Shown: positions 40,301 through 49,300 of the stretch, one piece after another
Position numbering within the stretch: the stretch's first letter is position 1
Layout: each line of letters starts with the position of its first letter
Source: Corbicula japonica
Lineage: Eukaryota; Mollusca; Bivalvia; Venerida; Cyrenidae
Assembly (NCBI GenBank): GCA_038501625.1
Contig: JAZAYU010000053.1
Coordinates: 2,156,501-2,220,500, forward strand
DNA: 64,000 nucleotides
Direction of reading: 5' to 3'
The notes under the pieces: model-generated
Seen by the model: only the letters and a program-made list of their open reading frames with translations
Database searches by the model: none
Told to the model about the DNA's origin: nothing
Translations under genes and position numbers: made by a program

Positions 40301-43300
40301 CTGTAGGTCCAAGGTCAAGGTCACTATTACTAAAACCAGAATTTTCTTGTCTGGGCTGTGAGTTTGTTATTACTTATTAGATTTTCAATTAACTTGCTAT
40401 AAATGTTCACCATGACAAACATGCATAGCGGGGGCATCCGTGTCCTATAGACACATTTCTAGTTGATTAGTCAGTTTGGTGACTTGTCTCAAATTCAGCC
40501 AATCAGATATTTATGATCTTATGCCCAGAGGTATGGGTTGACATATCAAGGTGTTCACTGTTAACAATCCTCATTTGACTACAACATTATTTTGTCCATT
40601 AATGTTTTTGTGTCAGGTTAAAGTTATAGGGATCCTATTGTCCGGCGGCGGCGGCGGCGGCGTCAGCGTCGTCGGCATCGTCCGATAGTCCCCCAACTTT
40701 AACCTGAAACTTAATGTTGCCTATAACTTTGAAAGTACTTGTCCTATTCACTTCATACTTGGAATATATCATCAGCATGAACAATGCCATCTGTGACGAC
40801 AAGAATGATAACTCCAGTTTCAATATTTTTTGAGTTATGCCCCTTTCAAATGCAACTTTAACCTGAAACTTAATGTTGCCTATAACTTTGAAAGTACTTG
40901 TTCTATTCACTTCATACTTGGAATATATCATCAGCAGGAACAATGCCATCTGTGACGACAAGAATGATAAGACCAATTTCAAAATTTTTTGAGTTATGCC
41001 CCTTTCAAATGCAACTTTAACCTGAAACTTAATGTTGCCTATAACTTTGAAAGTACTTGTCCTATTCACTTCATACTTGGAATATATCATCAGCAGGAAC
41101 AATGCCATCTGTGACGACAAGAATGATAACTCCAGTTTCAATATTTTTTGAGTTATGCCCCTTTCAAATGCAACTTAACCTGAAACTTAATGTTGCCTAT
41201 AACTTTGAAAGTAGTTGTCCTATTCACTTCATACTTGGAAAATATCATTAGCAGGAACAATGCCATCTGTGACGACAAGAATGATAACTCCAGTTTCAAT
41301 ATTTTTTGAGTTATGCCCCTTTCAAATGCAACTTAACCTGAAACTTAATGTTGCCTATAACTTTGAAAGTACTTGTCCTATTCACTTCATACTTGGAATA
41401 TATCATCAGCACTAACAATGCCATCTGTGACGACAAGAATGATAAGACCAATTTCAAAATTTTTTGAGTTATGCCCCTTTCAAATGCAACTTTAACATGA
41501 AACTTAATGTTGACTTTAAACTTTGAAAGTACTTGTCATATTCACTTCATACTTGGAAAATTTCACCAGAATGAACAATGCCATCAGAGACGACAAGAAT
41601 GATAACTCCAGTTTCAATATATTTTGAGTTATGCCCCTTTCAAATGCAACTTAAACCTGAATCTTAATGTTGCCAATAACTTTGAAAGTACTTGTTCTAT
41701 TCACTTCATACTTGGAATATATTATCAGCATGAACAATGCCATCTGTGACGACAAGAATGATAACTCCAGTTTCAATATTTTATGAGTGATATCCCTTTC
41801 AAATGCAACTTTAACATGCAACTTAGTGTTGCCTGTAAAATGGAAATTACTTGTTCAATTAATTCACTTAACACTTTGAATAACTCATCTGCATTGATTT
41901 ACAAACCAATTTTTGAAAATGATTACTCGGGTTTCACCATTATTTTAGTTATTCCCCTTTTAAATGCAATTTACATGACACATGTGTTCTGTTGTGTAGT
42001 ATTGAAATCAACTTCAATAAAATATTTTTATTATATATGATTAAACATAGGCCCACATTTCAACGTTTTCCATGCAGGCGACACATGTGTTCCGCGGAAC
42101 ACAACATTCTAGTTTCTTGACTGATCTATGTAAATTTTCCTTTGCCAAGTTGTCTGGGGAGAAATATTCTTCCCTTCATATAGCTGTATTTTTGACCTGA
42201 TCAATGATATTCATATTGTCTGCCAGTTTGAAATGCTTTTAGTATTAATAAATGAAATAAAATAAACACAATGTTTTTTTGTAGGAGAGGGGGAGGATGG
42301 TGGTAGGGAGACAATTACATACCAGATTGTGACAACCCCCTGTCTGGTCTCGAGCATCTCTCAGCTTGTACGCAACCTTATGATACAGGCACCACAGGAC
42401 ACTGTAACATCTCTGAAAAATGAATCTCTAATACCATTCTTTATCAGGTAAGAACTTTAATTAGAAAAATGCTTTGTTATGTTTATTATCAAATACAAAT
42501 TGAGATTGTGCATTATACATAATAGATCTTGTGATAATGTAAAGGTATGAACAGTTTGTTAGGTTCAGTAACAACTCACAATAAAGGGATTTCTATAAAG
42601 TTCTGCTTTAATTGAGGTTTACCTGTATTTGAGTTTATTTTTCACTGATCTGTACTCTTGACATTTGTTTAATAGTTCATTCATTATAGTCCCAATTGAA
42701 AGAGTCCATCTTCTTCTCAGTTTTATTAAAAACTACCTATTAAAGCTACTAAACTGGAGTTAATACAGGGTGTCCGAAAAGAAAGGTAACACTTTTACAC
42801 CTCAAGCATATTTATTTATTGCTGGACAATTTGCACGAAAAATTGCACATATGTAAAGCAAACGTGTAAGTTGTATTTAGTAAAGAAATTATGGAGATAT
42901 ATCTTGTTGTTTATTTTTACATTTAATTTAGTACAAAATACCTTTTGTGTCTTTTCAATAATTAATGACGTTCTCTAGATGACGTCCTTTGCTCAGGTTT
43001 CCCTGTCTAACTCGCACTATAAAATTCTTGATTACATTTCCACACATTTCTACACTGATCTTCTTCACTTCCCGTTTATTGTTTTTCAACAGCATGTCTG
43101 TGTCCACCGGCTTTGGTCTGTACACAACCGACTTAAGGAAGCCCCAGAGAAAGTAATCACACGGGTTTAAATCAGGACTGTGCGCGGGCCATGATTGTCC
43201 ACAATCATTCACTTCGGGGTATCGTCGAGAAATCACCTTATCACCAAATATTTCATGAAGATACTCTAATACTGTATTAGATGTATGGGCCGTTGCACCA

Positions 43301-46300
43301 TCCTGCATGAACCAGACATTTTGCATGTTTTCCGTTTTTTTACGAAGCGCTGGAACAAATTTGTTTTTCAAAAGCGAGAGATACCGTTGAGAATTCACTG
43401 TCTCCTTGAACACATATGGACCAATTACTCCGTGTGAACTCATGGCACACCAAACAGTTAATTTCTCACTGTGCAATGGCCTCTCTGTGAAACAGTGAGG
43501 TTGCTCGTCTGCCCAGAATCGCATATTTTGTTTACAAACATGGCCAGAGAGCAGAAAATGCGACTCGTCTGTAAACCATACATCTTTAAAAGCATCAGCG
43601 TAAGTGTCGGCGACGTCAGCTGCCCAGCCACAAAAGTCAAGTCTTTGAACCTGATCTGTAATACTCAATTTCTGCATTATCTGAATTTTATACGGAAACA
43701 GTTTAAGATCCTTCTTTAATATATCATGAATACAAGTTCTAGGAATTCCAGTCTCTGAGGAAGAGCGTCTTACCGATTTTTCTGGACTATTCATCAGCAT
43801 TACCCGCAGTGTACTCACATTTTCCTCGCTCCTACTACACCTCGGCCGACCCGTTCTTGGAGCATCTGCCACAGTCCCAAGTCGCTCAAATTTCTGTACG
43901 ATTTTGTAGATATGTTTCCTGCTTAATTTTGTATTCTTGAATTGATGATTAAACTTCCGCTGAATGTCTGTTACACATTTGGTTTTATAATAATTTTTGA
44001 CAACAAAAATGCGCTGATCTGACGTCAATCGCGCCATCTTGAAAATAACGACTTTGTTGGATGAGGTCATGATGTCTGGGCGTCGTTCATTTTGTCGCGC
44101 CATTTTACCAAGCATGAAAAACTTACATGTAATTCCTATAATATGATCTAAAATTTATGAAAATAGCCCTATATTCAGCAAAGTTATGAGTTTTTCAAAG
44201 TGTTACCTTTCTTTTCGGACATCACTTTACATGTTGCTATTCTCTGACAGATGACAAGCTCTACAAACTCTGTTTCATTCAGTGAATGTGGTATATTAAT
44301 TCCTGACTGGACCAAAAACTGAACTATTTAAATTAAGGGCACAGATCCTTATTCTCTACACCATATATGAAAATAAAGACATCCTCTTAAGTAGAACCAT
44401 ACTAGTACAATAATTTGATCCAGCTGGCTGCATCTGTTCTTGTAATGCATGGTTCAACTTTGTATGAATACAGGTGTATGAGCTGACTCTACTTTCAAGA
44501 CAAATGCAGTCTACAGAATTAAATTTGCTATCTTGATTACTTCTTATTTAATACTTTTCTATCTACATGCATACTTGAAGAAATCAGAGATGCAACTTCT
44601 TTAAACATGAAATATATGTTGTGTTTAAAGAAGTTGTGTTTCTAATTTATTTAAGTATATATATATATATCAGTACCTAAGTTGTATCCATAGAGTAAAG
44701 GGTAATATTGTGATGTTTCTTACAGCATGTTGGATGTGAGTTTTCTGGAAGGTATCCAGGTACTAACGTCCTCCCAGCAGCTAGAACTGTTCTTCTCGGA
44801 ACTCCTAGATATGCACATCAACATTCTGCGTTTGCTGCAGACATGTCTGGTACATGACTCGTCTACCAGGATGGACATTTTACAGGACAAGGTCGCCCTG
44901 GGAGGCATAGTGGCCCTGCTGAGGATCTATTCTGATGGTATGTTTGTGGAGACATTTAACATTGAAGTTTAGTTCCTATAATGTACGGTACTTTTAGGAA
45001 TTATGTTGTTACTTTTGTTTGGCAGTAAAAGCCGCAAAAAATTTATCTTCCAAGAAGAAATAAAATAAATCCTGATAAATAAAAGATGGGACTTTCCTTG
45101 CACATTCACATTCTGTATGCTACATCTTATATATATATCTTATGTAGAATAATAAATGATGTATTTAAATAATTATATGGATTGGGATGTGATAAGTGTG
45201 GTATTTTATTACCCTAATGGTTTTAAAAAGATATATATTAATCTTTACATTGTCTGCATGTTTATTACGATATTTCAGCATCTGAGGACACAAGATCTGG
45301 ATGCTGGGCATTATGGGAAACAGTTCTGTCGTTTCTGACAACGTTGATACAGATACAGTGTGCACCAGCGGTCCAGGTGTTAGCACAGGTTCTCCAGAAA
45401 CAGTGGATACCTGTAGCAGGTATGTCACAGTTAATAAACAACTAATTAGGCATTTATTGTTATTTGCACTTTGGTTGAGGACAGTATGTGTAACAGTCAG
45501 CTGTCATGTAAATGAGATTTTGCATTATTGATTATTATTACTTACATTATTACTACTATTGGCTAATGGTTATATTCCAGTAAAGTTTTTCTTTAAAGCT
45601 TCTCTGAGCAAGGGTATTAGGGTATTGTAAGCACTGTAGAGTCCTAATTTTTCATAGAGTTGCTCTGAATGTTTGTACTGATAAAACCAAACCTCGGACT
45701 AATTTGAAACTGTCTTGGCTTAAAAATATGGCCTTCAGAGCATTTGAAGATTTTGTTCATGTGAAGAGTGCTTTTCTTTGATAGATCATTATTCATGTTT
45801 TGGGGCAATTTATATTGACACAAATGCAATGTAATCAGTTTTAACAAGTTTATATGAATATGTACTTTCTGGGCAGTTATCATAAGTGAACACCATACAT
45901 GCATTCTTATAAATAGGAGAGAATAGAAGTTCAACATTGAAAATTGATACATCTGTATTTTCATGTTTCAGACAACTTGCAGAAGGTTTTATCTAGGGAA
46001 GTAGATAGCGGAAGACTTTATGTATTGTGTCTGAACTTCCTGTCAGTACTCTTCAGTGAGGAGGGAAAGTTGCAGAGTAAAAACAACACCATGGAACAGA
46101 CTGGCATTTCCATAACAGCTTTACTTAACACGTCTGTCCAACCAGGTTAGTTATGTAAAAGTGATCCAATACTGATGTGAAGTTTGCTTTTTTCAGTTTT
46201 AATTGTTTACTCCTTGAAAACAGTTAAACATTTGTACTGTCTGTCTAGGATCTACACCATTTGCTTTTTGTCCAAAATAACCAATGAACGTAAAAGTAAA

Positions 46301-49300
46301 CAGTGTAGACCCTGATCAGACTGCATGGATGGGCAGGCAGATCTGGATCAACACTGTTGCACATGGCATATTAGCTGTTTCCATGGAGTAAAGGGTTAAA
46401 AATGAATGCTTAGATTAACTTGATTTCTAATAGCTTCATATCATTTACTTAAAATATTTGTGGAAAGACCATTCATTCTTTTAAAACTTAGAAAATATTA
46501 TCCAATAACTGTCTGGTTATAGCTCATTTATAACATTCCTTACTATTACTTGATATTAAAAAAATATCAGGGTATCAATAAAGAAGGCAGATAACTCTTG
46601 AGTTAATTTATTTCACATTTAATGAATATCTCATTTACTGCATATAGACTTATTACCAGGTTTATGTTATGTTACTAGACACACAGATAAATACATTACC
46701 CATAATACCATTTTGACAGAATTTTGTTACTTCCTAGAATGAGTTACATCCTTAATTGCGTTCCTATCCTTCCAACAATTCCCTTGAAGTCCAGCATGCT
46801 GACCTCTGACAGCTCTTGTTAATCAGTGTAACACTGACTTATGTGGTATATGATACTGTATTTGAAGAATGTTGAAAACGTTCAATGTGTTGTTGTTGTA
46901 GAAGCAGAAGACAAGGATGGATGTCAGCTGACTGTTGGGTCAAGCTTCTGTAAAGCCCTGATCACATCATATGACCAATTTATCCTCCGCAAGTCAGAGA
47001 GCCCCAATCCAGGGGAGAGAATCCATGTGATTACTACCCTAAAATGTCTCCTGTCAGTTTGTCAGTCAGCAAAGGTCACTGCATTAGAATGTAAGATATA
47101 GAAAGATTTTGAAGTCAAATAGCTATTGTGTTGTTAGAATTCCTTCCTATCATTGTCTCAGTAGTCTTATTTGGACACTGCAAAACTTGCTTGTATATTT
47201 AGCAGTTGGATGATTTCTTGCTTGGTTACAAACCAGTGTACTGTAGATGTGTTTTGGATAGTTACACTTGTGTCACTTTTGGATCAGATATCTAAAATAA
47301 CCATATAAAGACTTCTCTTTAATCCATCTTATAATTCTACAGATGCTAGTTATTTGAATGTGAAATTGGGCGAGGAATTGTGAAGTTTTTCTTAACTCTG
47401 CATAGATATGAATGAATAGATGACTATACTTACCTGAAAATATTGGTTAGCCAAATCACTTCATTATTGTTTAGAAAATAACTACTGTGCATTGTAAATT
47501 CACATTGTCTAATTGACTTGATTTGATATTGCAGTGGGACTTGTGGAAAACCTTGTGGAGCATGTGAAGCAGACGACCTCAAAGCTGAACATGACCACAC
47601 TGCTGGCTCAGAAGGAATCTGCCAAGGTCAAAGATGATCCATGTTTGCTGGAACTGACCTTGACATTTGACCTTTTACGCAATTTCATGTACAGAAATGA
47701 TGATGTTAAAGTAAGTGTTTGGTTATTTCTTCAATTTTTTTTTATATATCCAATTTAATATTTTATAACATAATTTAGATTACAACCAGTCAGATGCTTT
47801 AAAATTGAGACTGGTCGCAAACACCTTGTTCAGGAAACTAACAACATTTTCAGCCAATCAAATTTATAAGAGTAAAGTCTGGTCTTGTGTTTTATGACCT
47901 TAAACATACAATATCTATACTTAACTAGAAGATTATTCCAGTCAACAGACATGAACTATGTAAAGAATAGTTGTGTAGAGTGTTGAATGTGTGCGTTACA
48001 GATGGCATGTTACCACAGTGGCCTCCATGATACCATACAGAAGCTGTGGTCCTGGTGTCAGCTCGACCTCACACTGATGATGTGTGTTATATCACTGCTC
48101 ACTACTTACACTGCCTCCTGTCCCACAGGTAATCTCTTCTGTTCTGTTGAAATGCATGAGCCTGAGTTGTACTTTCACTTCCTCTGGTGTTACACTTAAA
48201 CCTTGCTCTAACAGGCCCATGGTTTATTTTCTTGTGTACAAGATGTGGTTTTCAGAATTGATGGCCTAGCAAGCCTAAACATTTGGACTGAAGGTTATAA
48301 AGCTGAGATTTGAGACTGGTTTCCATGCTCTGTTTTATAACCTTGGGCATTGGCTTCATTGTGAAATTCTAAGTATTAAATGTACCTGCTTTATAAATGG
48401 ATTTCAAGCTAATGTCAAATTCTTTTATTTGATATTCCATTTTTTTGGCAGTTACTGGATATTTTTGAAACTTTTTACTTTAAACTCTGCTTTTCTCAAC
48501 ACTTCACTTTGTTTACAGCCACAGGTTCATTAGCTCACAGTTCAGCCTCGGTGTCAGTGCCTGCTACTGGGAACAAAACCATTGTTCACAATGTTATAAA
48601 GTACATAGAGAAAGGAAAGCATAAAGAGCCGACCATGAAATGTCTGTTTGGATTAATGGCTAACCTTGCTCTGTCGTCAGAATGCAGGACCATCATATGG
48701 AAGGTAGTGGACACATTTTGTTGTTTAACTGTCTGAAAGTTTCTGGAAGACGTGCTGCCTTCTCTGTGATTAAGATCACGAGTCCTTGACTTACTGTACC
48801 AGTGTTCTAGCTGTTGAAATAAATGGCTCACCAGCATTAGAACTATTAACTTAATTGCTTCAGCCTGAGGAACTCCTTGGGTATTTCGCTTAATAGCAGA
48901 CAATGCTTATAGGACAGCTTGGGGAAAATAACTAGTCTGGCTTTCAAACTTTGGCTTACCATGCTAGTTCTATTCCAATTCAGCTATTTAGGTCAACCAA
49001 AACACCTTCAAATTTATTTCATTATGTTTTGCATTTGTAGAATTTAATGACCTGAAAATATTAAGTATCTTTCTTATGTGCAAGGTTTGCATCAGATCTG
49101 TGGAAACTGTTAAGCAGAGCTGCTATAAAAAGTTCAGATATTCCAATCCAAACAAAAAAACAACAACATAGTAAAAACCAGAGTGGTTTTGAAATCTTTT
49201 CAAGAAAATAGTTTGCAAATAAATTTCAAAACAACTATGGGTTCACTGGAAATTTGCCTACAGTTGCATTTATAATATATTGCCAGCTGATCTTGTCTTC

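Noticed and set aside
40635..41141. 168-codon minus-strand frame with repeated LSFLSSQMALF segments
   Set aside because: It is produced by the 159 bp array, whose period is divisible by three. It varies only as the DNA repeat varies and has no independent coding signal.
43471..43719. Plus-strand frames within 42979-43719
   Set aside because: Shadows of the mariner-like transposase on the opposite strand.
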